Shown here piece by piece: positions 9,024 to 16,243 of a DNA stretch of 64,000 nucleotides. Location of the stretch: assembly GCA_016235345.1 (NCBI GenBank), contig JACRLG010000011.1:35117-99116 (forward strand), given 5' to 3'. The stretch's first letter is position 1. Every line of letters starts with the position of its first letter. The notes under the pieces were generated by a model. That model had not been told where the DNA came from, made no database searches, and saw only the letters and a list, made by a program, of their open reading frames with translations. Origin of the DNA: Deltaproteobacteria bacterium. GTDB lineage: Bacteria > Desulfobacterota > Desulfobacteria > Desulfobacterales > Desulfatibacillaceae. Both the position numbers and the translations under genes were made by a program.

Positions 9024-9048
9024 AAAAGTCCCACACGGATTCACACAC
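9024..9048. repeat. 25-bp direct repeat, copy 1
   Basis: An exact 25-base sequence beginning AAAAGTCCCACACGGATTCA, repeated with the same orientation at 9329-9353, 305 bases away. It lies in the gene-free interval 8918-9356 between buk and the tRNA. The rest of that interval shows no convincing coding region. The repeat could mark a decayed insertion beside the tRNA gene, but no integrase or att core is seen. Confidence 0.7.
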
Positions 9049-9328
9049 GGGGGCGGGAAACCCGTCGCTTGGAGCTGGTTCAGACGCCGGTTCGGAAAAT
9101 CTTAGGCGCTTGCCAGTGGTAAAATCGGCTCCGATCACCGGAGAAAAATCGTGCCAGACCGCAAAGGCCCAGAACGGCGGAAAACCTTGATACCACTACA
9201 TATAGGAACGCCGAGTCACGGTTGGGCGGACTGTCCGTTTCGGGTAGCCCCATCTGCGCAAATGTTTGGTTTATTGATGGAAAAAGGTATGAAAATTCAA
9301 CGGAGTCGCGGTTTTACTGCATCTATGC

Positions 9329-9353
9329 AAAAGTCCCACACGGATTCACACAC
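9329..9353. repeat. 25-bp direct repeat, copy 2
   Basis: The second exact copy of the 25-base repeat at 9024-9048. It lies directly beyond the terminator of the tRNA-Thr gene (reading on the - strand). Confidence 0.7.
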
Positions 9354-9356
9354 AGC

Positions 9357-9390
9357 AAAAAAATGGGTCACGACCGTAAGCCGTAACCCA
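9357..9390 (-). terminator. Intrinsic terminator of tRNA-Thr
   Basis: On the - strand TGGGTTACG pairs with CGTGACCCA (nine pairs, one T-G wobble) around a 9-base loop and is followed by seven T. It begins 10 bases after the tRNA CCA end, the usual place for a tRNA terminator. Confidence 0.75.
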
Positions 9391-9400
9391 TTGATTTTAC

Positions 9401-9476
9401 TGGAGCCAGCGGAGGGACTCGAACCCACGACCCACTGATTACAAATCAGTAGCTCTGCCAACTGAGCTACGCTGGC
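9401..9476 (-). tRNA. tRNA-Thr (anticodon UGU)
   Basis: A 76-base tRNA on the - strand. The acceptor stem GCCAGCG pairs with CGCTGGC, followed by the discriminator T and an encoded CCA. The D arm contains AGCTCAGTTGGCAGAGCT, the T arm contains GTTCGAGTC, and the anticodon loop is TTTGTAA with anticodon TGT (complement at 9441-9443). All four stems close. This is the ACA-reading threonine tRNA. It stands alone, with its own candidate promoter and terminator. Confidence 0.97.
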
Positions 9477-9551
9477 TTTGTCCGTCCGCCCTTTGTCCGC
9501 CTGTTGCCCGCAGCGGCCAAGAAACGACATGTCTAATCGCAGAACTCAAAA

Positions 9552-9581
9552 ATTACAATACCTGAATTTTATCATATTCAA
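9552..9581 (-). promoter_or_regulatory. Candidate sigma70 promoter of tRNA-Thr
   Basis: On the - strand, TTGAAT (-35, complement at 9576-9581) and TGTAAT (-10, complement at 9552-9557) are separated by 18 bases in a locally AT-rich stretch. Transcription would start about 70 bases before the tRNA. The match is fair but not perfect. Confidence 0.4.
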
Positions 9582-10037
9582 CCATTTTTTCAGATTATTT
9601 CAAGTTATAATCAAAAATTACTTATATGGTCCTATTATATCAGTTTTTCATCGAAAATCAAAATCCAGACCCTCTTTTATTGACAAGCGGCACATCCCCT
9701 GTTAAAGGACGGAAAATCAGGATGGCTCGCCCTCAACCGGCGGAACAACAACCTGACCCCCTTGGCGGCTCGGCCTTCATCAATATATAGTTGTTCGCCA
9801 TTCCGCCAATCGTCTGTTTCGGCTGCCCCGGCCCCGAAACGGACCATTGGAATAATCTTTCCACTTGCCATTTCGACCCGTTATCTTTCTCTCCGCGAGA
9901 ACCTGGGGGACCGTCCCTTTGGAGCGACACATCTTCGCCTCAGATAGCCACATCAGAACAAAATGCGTCCTTCCTTTTCCGTCGAGAGCATCCGATTCGC
10001 AAATTATCGCCAACCACCATAAAGCCACAGGAACGCC
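9582..10037. other. Gene-free intergenic stretch before the lytic transglycosylase
   Basis: The first 100 bases are AT-rich, unlike the rest of the window; from 9700 the composition is normal. Short frames occur on both strands but none has an RBS, a family signature or sensible codon use. A TTGACA at 9680 has no good -10 partner. I see no gene or clear RNA here. Confidence 0.5.
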
Positions 10038-12122
10038 ATGAAAAAAGCAATACTTGTTACAATTTTCGTTTTCGCCGCCTCCATTTTACTGTGCGGCGCA
10101 TCGCTGGCCGCAGCCGGCAAACCGGCCCCAGGAAGCGCATCCGGCGTCTCGGACAGCACCATTCCGGCAGACCTCGACCTTTCGTGCCCCATAACCGAGG
10201 AGGACCTGCCCGCCGAGGATATGGCCAGGCTTTCCCCCTCCGCCAGGGCCGCCCTTTTATCCATTCGCAAGGGCGAATTTTACTGCACCCGCGCCCAGGA
10301 GCTCTGGGAGCAGGGCGACGTGGACGGCGCGGTCCAGAGCCTTGACATGGCCTACCAGCTCCTTTTGCGGGCCGACGCCCAGGACAAGGGCAAGTCCGTC
10401 GAACTCATACAGCTTAAGGAAGACCTTCGGGTCATCATCTCCCAGCGCCTGGTGGAAATCTACGCCACCCGGTACGTCACGGCCCAGGGGGAAAACAACG
10501 GCATCCTGATGCCGGGCACCGACAACAAGTACGTCAATTACGAAATCGGCCTTTTAACCGGAATCGAAAGCGGCTTCTTCAAAAGGAGCTACGCCAGAAG
10601 CGGCATGTACCGCCCCATGATTCTGGAAAAACTCAAGAGGGCCGGGCTTCCCGAAGAACTTTCATGGCTGCCCCTAATCGAAAGCGGGTTCAAGGACTCG
10701 GCCTTTTCGCCCGCCCGCGCCCTGGGGCTGTGGCAGTTCATCCCCTCGACGGGCATCCGTTTCGGCCTTAGCCGTGACAAGTTCATTGACGAGCGCATGG
10801 ACCCGGAAAAGGCCACCGACGCCGCCATCAAATATCTCCAGGCCCTTCACAACATGTTCGGGGACTGGATCACCTGCCTTGCGGCCTACAACTGCGGCGA
10901 GGGCCGGATAATAAGGGAGATCAACAAGAAAAAGATACCCTACCTGGACAATTTCTGGGACCTGTACGAAAACCTTCCCCGCGAGACCGCCCGGTACGTG
11001 CCCAGATTCTTCGCAACCCTGATGATAATCAAGGACCCGGCCAAGTACGGCATGGAGCTTCCGGCCCTGATTCCGCCGCCCAGGTACAAGGTTCACCGGC
11101 TCACCCGTCAGGTGCACCTTATGCAGATAGCGCGCGCAATAGGTTTCGAGGAGGCCGACCTGGTCACCTTAAACCCTGAGTTAAAGCTCAGGATGACTCC
11201 CTCGGAACCCTACGACTTAAGACTTCCCCAGGCTTTTGACGGCGACCTCCTGGCCATGCTGGACGCGGTCCCGGAATACAACCCGCCCAAGCCCACCTAC
11301 ACCTACCACACGGTTCAGGTGGGGGACACCCTCACCAACCTTTCGCGCAGATACGGGATTTCCGTAAGCACTATCTGCCTTCTTAACGGCCTTCGCGCCG
11401 AAGCCAGCCTTTACAAGGGAAAGGTGCTGAAAATTCCGTCTGCCGTCTGCGAGCCCCCGGTTCTTTTGGCCTCCGCGGATGGCTCGACACCGGAGCAGCC
11501 GGTTCTTGCCGATCAGCCCGCCGAGAAAGTGACCGTACCGCCCCCTGCTCCGAAACCGGAGCCTCACGAAGCTGTCCAGTCCAGTCAGCCCGATGAGGTC
11601 CAGCCCGTTCTGCCTGAGCCCGCGAAGCCTGATTACAAGTCCAAGGCCGCAAAGGCCAGGGAAAGGGCCGAACGCGAAAGAAAGGCCGCCCTTGAGGAAA
11701 AGGAGAGGCTGAAGAAGGAAAAAGAGAAGGAAAAGGAGAAGGAAAGGCTCAGGAAGGAAAAGGAGAAGGAGGAGCGCGCCAGAAAGGCCGCCGCCAAGCC
11801 CAGGACCTCAATCTTGAGCCACACGGTGGAAAAGGGCGACACCATCTTCAACCTGGCCCAGCGCTACAACACCACCATCCCGGCCATAGTGAAGGCCAAC
11901 GACCTTCCCTCCAAGCGCATAAAAATCGGCCAGACCTTAAAGGTCCCCACCTCCAAGCCGCCCGAGGAGAAAAAGGCCCCCAAGACCTACAAGGTCAAAA
12001 AGGGCGACACGGCCATATCCATAGCCCGCAAGCACGACATGACCCTGAGCGATTTTCTGAAGCTCAACAAGTTCACGAAAAAGACCAAGGTCAAGCGCGG
12101 CGAGACAGTAAAGGTGGAATGA
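10038..12122 (+). CDS. mltD: MltD-like membrane-bound lytic transglycosylase with three LysM domains
   Basis: A 694-residue exported protein. It has a signal peptide (about residues 1-28), a transglycosylase SLT domain around residues 185-310 with the catalytic Glu in LPLIESGF, and the ALGLWQFIPSTG and CLAAYNCGEGRI motifs. LysM domains lie near residues 422-468, 593-638 and 649-694. Between the first two is a long run of Lys/Glu/Arg (about residues 534-585). The enzyme cuts peptidoglycan glycan strands in the periplasm, and LysM binds peptidoglycan. It has its own strong terminator 13 bases downstream. Confidence 0.92.
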   Translation: MKKAILVTIFVFAASILLCGASLAAAGKPAPGSASGVSDSTIPADLDLSCPITEEDLPAEDMARLSPSARAALLSIRKGEFYCTRAQELWEQGDVDGAVQSLDMAYQLLLRADAQDKGKSVELIQLKEDLRVIISQRLVEIYATRYVTAQGENNGILMPGTDNKYVNYEIGLLTGIESGFFKRSYARSGMYRPMILEKLKRAGLPEELSWLPLIESGFKDSAFSPARALGLWQFIPSTGIRFGLSRDKFIDERMDPEKATDAAIKYLQALHNMFGDWITCLAAYNCGEGRIIREINKKKIPYLDNFWDLYENLPRETARYVPRFFATLMIIKDPAKYGMELPALIPPPRYKVHRLTRQVHLMQIARAIGFEEADLVTLNPELKLRMTPSEPYDLRLPQAFDGDLLAMLDAVPEYNPPKPTYTYHTVQVGDTLTNLSRRYGISVSTICLLNGLRAEASLYKGKVLKIPSAVCEPPVLLASADGSTPEQPVLADQPAEKVTVPPPAPKPEPHEAVQSSQPDEVQPVLPEPAKPDYKSKAAKARERAERERKAALEEKERLKKEKEKEKEKERLRKEKEKEERARKAAAKPRTSILSHTVEKGDTIFNLAQRYNTTIPAIVKANDLPSKRIKIGQTLKVPTSKPPEEKKAPKTYKVKKGDTAISIARKHDMTLSDFLKLNKFTKKTKVKRGETVKVE

Positions 12123-12134
12123 TCCATTTTCCTC

Positions 12135-12178
12135 CCAGGCATCCTGCAGCCAGTGGCGCAGGATGCCTGGATGTTTTT
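12135..12178 (+). terminator. Intrinsic terminator after mltD
   Basis: A perfect 13-bp stem (12135-12147 with 12158-12170, CCAGGCATCCTGC/GCAGGATGCCTGG) with a 10-base loop, followed by ATGTTTTT. It starts 13 bases after the mltD stop. Confidence 0.85.
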
Positions 12179-12184
12179 CCCCTG

Positions 12185-12212
12185 TTGCATTCCGCGAACA
12201 AAGCGGTATAAT
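12185..12212 (+). promoter_or_regulatory. Candidate sigma70 promoter for the outer-membrane barrel gene
   Basis: TTGCAT at 12185-12190 and a perfect TATAAT at 12207-12212 with 16 bases between them. It lies directly after the mltD terminator and would give a leader of about 170 bases before the ATG at 12387. Confidence 0.5.
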
Positions 12213-12386
12213 GTCCACCCATCGGCGATATATTATTATGGGGAGCAGGCCCTCAGTTCCATTTTTCAAACTCCAAAAAACGTTGGAGGAGAAGTCTGGT
12301 ATTTCTCCCCCCGGCCTGGCTCCCTTGAAGAATGAAAAAAACCATGCTTGGCTTAATAGTTACAGACACCCCGCTTGGAGGAAACC

Positions 12387-13025
12387 ATGAAAAATCGGCT
12401 CGCGTGTATAATTGCCACAGGCATCCTGTTTTTCGGCCTGACCGGAGCCCTGGCCGCTGAAACCGGGGACAAGGCCCAGCGTCACGGCAAGATTTCCGTG
12501 GGAGCGCGGGCGGGCTACAACCAGTTCGAGGGCGGAGAGCTTGACGGCAACGAAGTGGAAATCGATCCGTCCGGCTGTTACGGGGTCAACGCCTCTTATT
12601 TTGTCTGGAAGGACCTTTCGGTCGAAGGCGCTCTCGAGTACGGCAGATACCGCTTCAACCTCAAGCCGCCGGGAGAGAAGCTGGCCCAGGAGATAGGCGA
12701 CGTCGAGCAGGTGGGCTTTTTGTGCACCATCCGCTATCAGCCGCTTATGTTCAAGGACGTGATGCCTTACGTGGGCGTGGGCGCGGGCTATTACGCCCAC
12801 GACTTCGACCATTTCGTCCAGGGCGTCGAGGTAAAGCTTGCGGACGACTTCGGGTTTCACGTGGCCGCAGGTGGCGATTACCACGCCCAGGGCCCGGTAT
12901 GGCTCACCCTTGACATGCGCTACACCTGGAACGATACCCATGAAGAGGACCCGACAATCAAGAATCCCCAGGATATCTGCCTGGACGTTTTCCAGGCCTT
13001 TGTGGGCATGAAGCTTTATTTCTGA
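12387..13025 (+). CDS. Outer-membrane beta-barrel protein (OmpA/opacity-like)
   Basis: A 212-residue protein with a signal peptide cleaved after ALA near residue 24. The mature part alternates polar and aromatic residues in the manner of an eight-stranded outer-membrane barrel, for example ALEYGRYRFNL and PYVGVGAGYYAHDF, and it ends with aromatic MKLYF, the usual barrel-assembly signal. RBS GGAGG at 12377-12381 lies 5 bases before this ATG, which decides the start. It stands alone between a promoter and a terminator. Its specific role is unknown. Confidence 0.8.
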   Translation: MKNRLACIIATGILFFGLTGALAAETGDKAQRHGKISVGARAGYNQFEGGELDGNEVEIDPSGCYGVNASYFVWKDLSVEGALEYGRYRFNLKPPGEKLAQEIGDVEQVGFLCTIRYQPLMFKDVMPYVGVGAGYYAHDFDHFVQGVEVKLADDFGFHVAAGGDYHAQGPVWLTLDMRYTWNDTHEEDPTIKNPQDICLDVFQAFVGMKLYF

Positions 13026-13065
13026 TCCGGATTGCGTTTCCGGTCGTTCGGGAAAAACCCGAAAA

Positions 13066-13105
13066 GGCGGCGGATGCCCTGATAGCGGCGTCCGCCGCCC
13101 TTTTT
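13066..13105 (+). terminator. Intrinsic terminator after the barrel gene
   Basis: A nine-pair GC-rich stem GGCGGCGGA/TCCGCCGCC (13066-13074 with 13091-13099) followed by CTTTTT. It lies between the barrel gene and the convergent tag gene. Confidence 0.85.
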
Positions 13106-13119
13106 ATTGGGGCCGGGCG

Positions 13120-13695
13120 TCAGGCAAGCTCGCGGTGGCGGAAGCAGTCGGTTGTGTGATCGTTCACCATCCCAACCGACTGCATGAAGGCGTAGCAGGC
13201 AATCGGCCCCACAAAGGAGAAGCCCCGGCGCTTCATGTCCCGGCTCATGGCCTCGGATTCCGGGGTGCGGGCCGGAACCTCCGAAATATGCCCGAACCTG
13301 TTGACAATGGGCCTGTTTCCGACGAAAGACCAGAGGTAGTCCGCCAAAGAGCCGAATTCCTCAATCACTTCCAGCGCCCTTTTTGCGTTGTTCACTGCGG
13401 CCTCTATCTTTTTCCGGTTGCGCACGATGCCTGGGTCCTTCATGAGGGCCTCCACCCGGTCGTGTCCGAACCGGGCCACCTTTTCGGGATCGAAGCCCGC
13501 AAAGGCCGCCCGGTAAGCCTCGCGCTTTTTCAGAATGGTGATCCAGGAAAGCCCGGCCTGGGAGCATTCCAGGACCAGAAACTCGAAAAGGACCCGGTCG
13601 TCCCGAATCGGCTCGCCCCATTCCCTGTCGTGGTAATCTATGTAAAGAGGGTCGCCGGTCACCCAGGCGCAGCGTGTAAAATTTCGGTCCTGCAT
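13120..13695 (-). CDS. tag: DNA-3-methyladenine glycosylase I
   Basis: A 191-residue protein of usual Tag length. It starts near RCAWVTGDPLYIDYHDREWG, contains the CSQAGLSWITILKKREAYR helix-hairpin region, and ends with NDHTTDCFRH. The Cys and His residues at both ends are those that bind the structural zinc in Tag. It removes 3-methyladenine from alkylated DNA. The ATG at 13695 is chosen because the family homology starts there; a purine-rich GGGGGAAAA precedes it. Confidence 0.93.
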   Translation of the reverse strand: MQDRNFTRCAWVTGDPLYIDYHDREWGEPIRDDRVLFEFLVLECSQAGLSWITILKKREAYRAAFAGFDPEKVARFGHDRVEALMKDPGIVRNRKKIEAAVNNAKRALEVIEEFGSLADYLWSFVGNRPIVNRFGHISEVPARTPESEAMSRDMKRRGFSFVGPIACYAFMQSVGMVNDHTTDCFRHRELA

Positions 13696-13808
13696 TGTTT
13701 TCCCCCGCAGAAGAAATATGATAAACTTGCAAGCGGACAATCTTTGTGGGTCCGACTCAAATACCGGATGGCCGCTGTAGCCATCCGCACTTTCCAACGG
13801 AGGATACC

Positions 13809-14615
13809 ATGAAAAGATCACTCATGCGAATCGTTACGGCGGCCTTGGTTTCACTTTTCCTTTTCGCCTGCACCCACGCACCCATAACGGGGCGCAGCCA
13901 GCTAAGCCTCGTGTCCGGCTCCGAGATGCTCTCCATGAGCCAGAGCGAATACAAGAAATTCATGGCTTCCGCAAAGCCTTCCTCGCGGGCCGCCGACACG
14001 GCAATGGTGAAGAGGGTGGGCGCGCGCATACAGGCCGCCGTGGAAACATGGTACAGACAGAACAACATGGCCGCCGAGCTTAAATCCTACGCCTGGGAAT
14101 TCAACCTTGTGGAAGGCAAGGACGTCAACGCATGGTGCATGCCCGGCGGCAAGGTGGTGGTCTACGAGGGGCTCCTGCCCGTCAGCCGGGACGAGGCGGG
14201 CCTCGCGGTGGTGATGGGCCACGAGATAGCCCACGCCGTGGCCAACCACGGAGGCGAGCGCATGAGCCAGCAGCTTTTGGTGCAGATGGGCGGAACGGCC
14301 CTTTCCGTGGCCCTTAAGGACAAACCCAAACAGACCCAGTCCATCTGGCTTTCCGCCTTCGGCATAGGGGCCACCGTTGGGGCGATTTTGCCATACAGCC
14401 GCCTGCACGAGAGCGAGGCCGACCGGCTGGGCCTCATCTTCATGGCCATGGCTGGCTACGACCCGCACGCGGCCACAGATTTCTGGCAGCGCATGGCCAA
14501 GATGAAACAGGGAGCCGCCCCGCCTCAAATTTTGAGCACCCACCCCTCGGACGCGAACCGCATAAACGACATCAACAAGCATATGGCGGAGGCGATGAAA
14601 TACTATAAGCCCTGA
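13809..14615 (+). CDS. M48 family metalloprotease lipoprotein
   Basis: A 268-residue protein with a lipoprotein signal (lipobox LFAC near residue 20). The zinc site is MGHEIAHAVANHGGERM (HEXXH near residue 139), and the third ligand is in the later ESEADRLGL motif. It belongs to the M48 group of periplasmic LoiP/BepA-like proteases that help with outer-membrane protein quality control. RBS GGAGG sits before the ATG. It is divergent from tag and followed closely by repeat and terminator structures. Confidence 0.9.
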   Translation: MKRSLMRIVTAALVSLFLFACTHAPITGRSQLSLVSGSEMLSMSQSEYKKFMASAKPSSRAADTAMVKRVGARIQAAVETWYRQNNMAAELKSYAWEFNLVEGKDVNAWCMPGGKVVVYEGLLPVSRDEAGLAVVMGHEIAHAVANHGGERMSQQLLVQMGGTALSVALKDKPKQTQSIWLSAFGIGATVGAILPYSRLHESEADRLGLIFMAMAGYDPHAATDFWQRMAKMKQGAAPPQILSTHPSDANRINDINKHMAEAMKYYKP

Positions 14616-14632
14616 CGACAGCCCGTCTGTCA

Positions 14633-14752
14633 GCCCGTCTAAAAACGCGAACTGCTGTGTCAAGCGTCAAAGCCAATTTCGGTCACGTACAGAAGAGTAC
14701 GCTCCCTCATTGGCTTTTAGCTTTCCTTGCATTTCATCGTTTTTATCCAGGC
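14633..14752 (+). repeat. Hairpin family copy A
   Basis: A 120-bp imperfect palindrome. The ends are GCCCGTCTAAAAACG and CGTTTTTATCCAGGC (13 of 15 complementary), the inner stem is AAAGCCAAT/ATTGGCTTT, and the apex is CGGTCACGTAC/GTACGCTCCCTC. It starts 17 bases after the M48 protease stop, with the GCCYGTCT end nearest the gene. Other copies lie at 14906, 22305, 31256, 34216, 36441 and 40510. Confidence 0.85.
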
Positions 14753-14811
14753 TGCATATCCAGTTTTCTTCAATTCCGGAAAATGCCGGGACAATGCCCT
14801 AATGGCTTTTC

Positions 14812-14859
14812 AAAAGGACGCCGGATGAGAAATTTAGACCTCTCATCCGGCGTCCTTTT
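14812..14859. terminator. Bidirectional intrinsic terminator
   Basis: A perfect 19-bp stem (14812-14830 with 14841-14859), from AAAAGGACGCC to GGCGTCCTTTT, around a 10-base loop, with A- and T-tracts at both ends. It lies between the convergent M48 protease and LuxR genes and can serve both. Confidence 0.85.
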
Positions 14860-14905
14860 TTGGCATCCGAAAATCCGACTGCCAAAGCCTGTATTCCATC
14901 TCGGC

Positions 14906-15029
14906 CTGGGGGGCTGCAAGCGATGAGCCGCAAGGCGCGCGAGCGAGTGGTGAGGGAGCGTACGCTTTTGTACGTGACCGAAGCGCGAGGCGACGCGCAA
15001 CACAGCGGATCGCGCTTGCAGCCCCCCAG
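14906..15029 (-). repeat. Hairpin family copy, GC-rich variant
   Basis: A 124-bp palindrome with perfect 17-bp ends (CTGGGGGGCTGCAAGCG at 14906-14922, complement at 15013-15029). The apex GAGGGAGCGTAC...GTACGTGACCGAA is the same as in copies A and F, and the ACACAGC...TCGCG stretch matches the other copies, while the stems have different but still pairing bases. It ends 5 bases from the LuxR stop codon. Confidence 0.75.
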
Positions 15030-15034
15030 AGGGG

Positions 15035-15709
15035 TTAGAGGTATTTGGCCACCCACAGGGCCGCCTGGAGGCGGTTGGGCACGTCGATCTTCTTGAAGAT
15101 GTTGTATATGTGGCTTTTTACGGTGTGGAGGCTGATGAAGAGGTCTTCGCCGATTTCCTGGTTGCTGGAACCGGCCGCGATGCGGAGGAGGATTTCCCTC
15201 TCCCTGGCGGTGAGGGTCTTGGCCACCTGTTCGGGAAGCGTGGCTTCGTGCTCCGGCTCAAGCAGAAAGGTGGTGAGGGTTTCGCGGGAATACCACAGCT
15301 CCCCTGAAAGAATGGCCTTTATGCCCTTTAAAATGATCGGGAGCGGCATGTTGTCGTAGAAGACCCCCCTCATGCCCCGGCTCATGGCCTCGCGGGTGAG
15401 TTTCCTCTCCTTGCCCACGTTGAACAGGGCCAGGTAGTCGCCGCCGTTTTTGGGGTCCTTGATTTCTATCCCGGCGGCCCACAGGGGAAGGCCGGTGGCG
15501 TTCAGGCAATCCAGAAGCACGAGCCTTGGCGAGTCCGGGGGAGAGGAAAGGGGTGCGTAATCGACGCCCGTGGTGCAGTCGAGCCTGGATTCGTTTTTGA
15601 TGAACCAGGAGAAAAGCTCGTTTTGAAGGCGGTGGGGGCCTACGACGTGCACCGATCCGCAAGAGGCGGACTCACCTGTGGATTCCATCCGGGAATCTTT
15701 GTGAGCCAT
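15035..15709 (-). CDS. CsgD/VpsT-like LuxR-family transcriptional regulator
   Basis: A 224-residue protein. An N-terminal receiver-like domain (about residues 15-140) is followed by a LuxR HTH (about 160-222) with LTAREREILLRIAAGSSNQE and SLHTVKSHIYNIFKKI. Length and motifs GVFYDN and GELWYSRE match CsgD/VpsT. In VpsT a W[FLM][TS]R motif binds cyclic di-GMP; here the position reads WYSR. With the PilZ gene next to it on the same strand, control of biofilm or envelope genes by c-di-GMP is inferred. The start at 15709 lacks a strong RBS; an ATG at 15688 is possible. Confidence 0.85.
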   Translation of the reverse strand: MAHKDSRMESTGESASCGSVHVVGPHRLQNELFSWFIKNESRLDCTTGVDYAPLSSPPDSPRLVLLDCLNATGLPLWAAGIEIKDPKNGGDYLALFNVGKERKLTREAMSRGMRGVFYDNMPLPIILKGIKAILSGELWYSRETLTTFLLEPEHEATLPEQVAKTLTAREREILLRIAAGSSNQEIGEDLFISLHTVKSHIYNIFKKIDVPNRLQAALWVAKYL

Positions 15710-15792
15710 GTCGGAAACTCGCGCACCGTTAGAAAAGGACAGGGACTACCGGTAAGGGTGGACAGGGGGTGCTTTCCACCGGCCTTGGATCA

Positions 15793-16122
15793 TCAGGGCA
15801 GGGGAGCCAGCCGGAACCTGCGGTCAAAACGGATGGCCATGCCCCGTGCGTCGGACCTCACCACAACGCCAGCCAGCTTCACCCGCGCACCCGTTCGACC
15901 GAGCTTTTTCAGGCCGGGCACGGGAATGAGAAGCCCCACCTCCACGCGGGTATCCACGCTCAAGGGGGTCTCGCACGGGAAATATCCGCCGCCCGAAGAC
16001 ACGTCGCGGGTTCCCAGCGCAAGGGGCCGATTGTTCCTTGGCCCTCCCACCACGGAGACTATGGCTGGGAGATTCAAATCGTAACGCGGGAAATTTCTTT
16101 TTTCGCTGTTCATCGTGGCCAT
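15793..16122 (-). CDS. PilZ domain protein
   Basis: A 109-residue single-domain PilZ protein. The two c-di-GMP-binding motifs are visible: a basic RNFPRYD near residue 10 (RxxxR-like) and DVSSGGGYF near residue 40 (DxSxxG). It would bind cyclic di-GMP and act on a partner. It is 83 bases upstream of the CsgD/VpsT-like regulator on the same strand, so both probably respond to the same signal. An alternative ATG lies at 16113. Confidence 0.85.
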   Translation of the reverse strand: MATMNSEKRNFPRYDLNLPAIVSVVGGPRNNRPLALGTRDVSSGGGYFPCETPLSVDTRVEVGLLIPVPGLKKLGRTGARVKLAGVVVRSDARGMAIRFDRRFRLAPLP

Positions 16123-16243
16123 GTCATTAATCCCCGAACGCGGCAGGGCGCATGAAAGCTCCTTGCCCGCGCATCAAGAGAAGAAACCGAAGGCTTCAAT
16201 TCTTCGGCATTTAAATCCTTTTACTCCCCGGAACCCCTTTTCG

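Noticed and set aside
9401..9476. tRNA-Thr as an attachment site of an island
   Set aside because: No duplicated tRNA 3' end and no integrase is visible; only a 25-bp direct repeat of unknown meaning lies beyond it.
9680..9710. TTGACA at 9680 as a promoter for mltD
   Set aside because: No acceptable -10 at 16-18 bases, and the gene begins more than 300 bases away.
14633..15029. The repeated hairpins as a CRISPR array
   Set aside because: Copies are 110-160 bp, dispersed over 26 kb, palindromic throughout and without regular spacers or cas genes.
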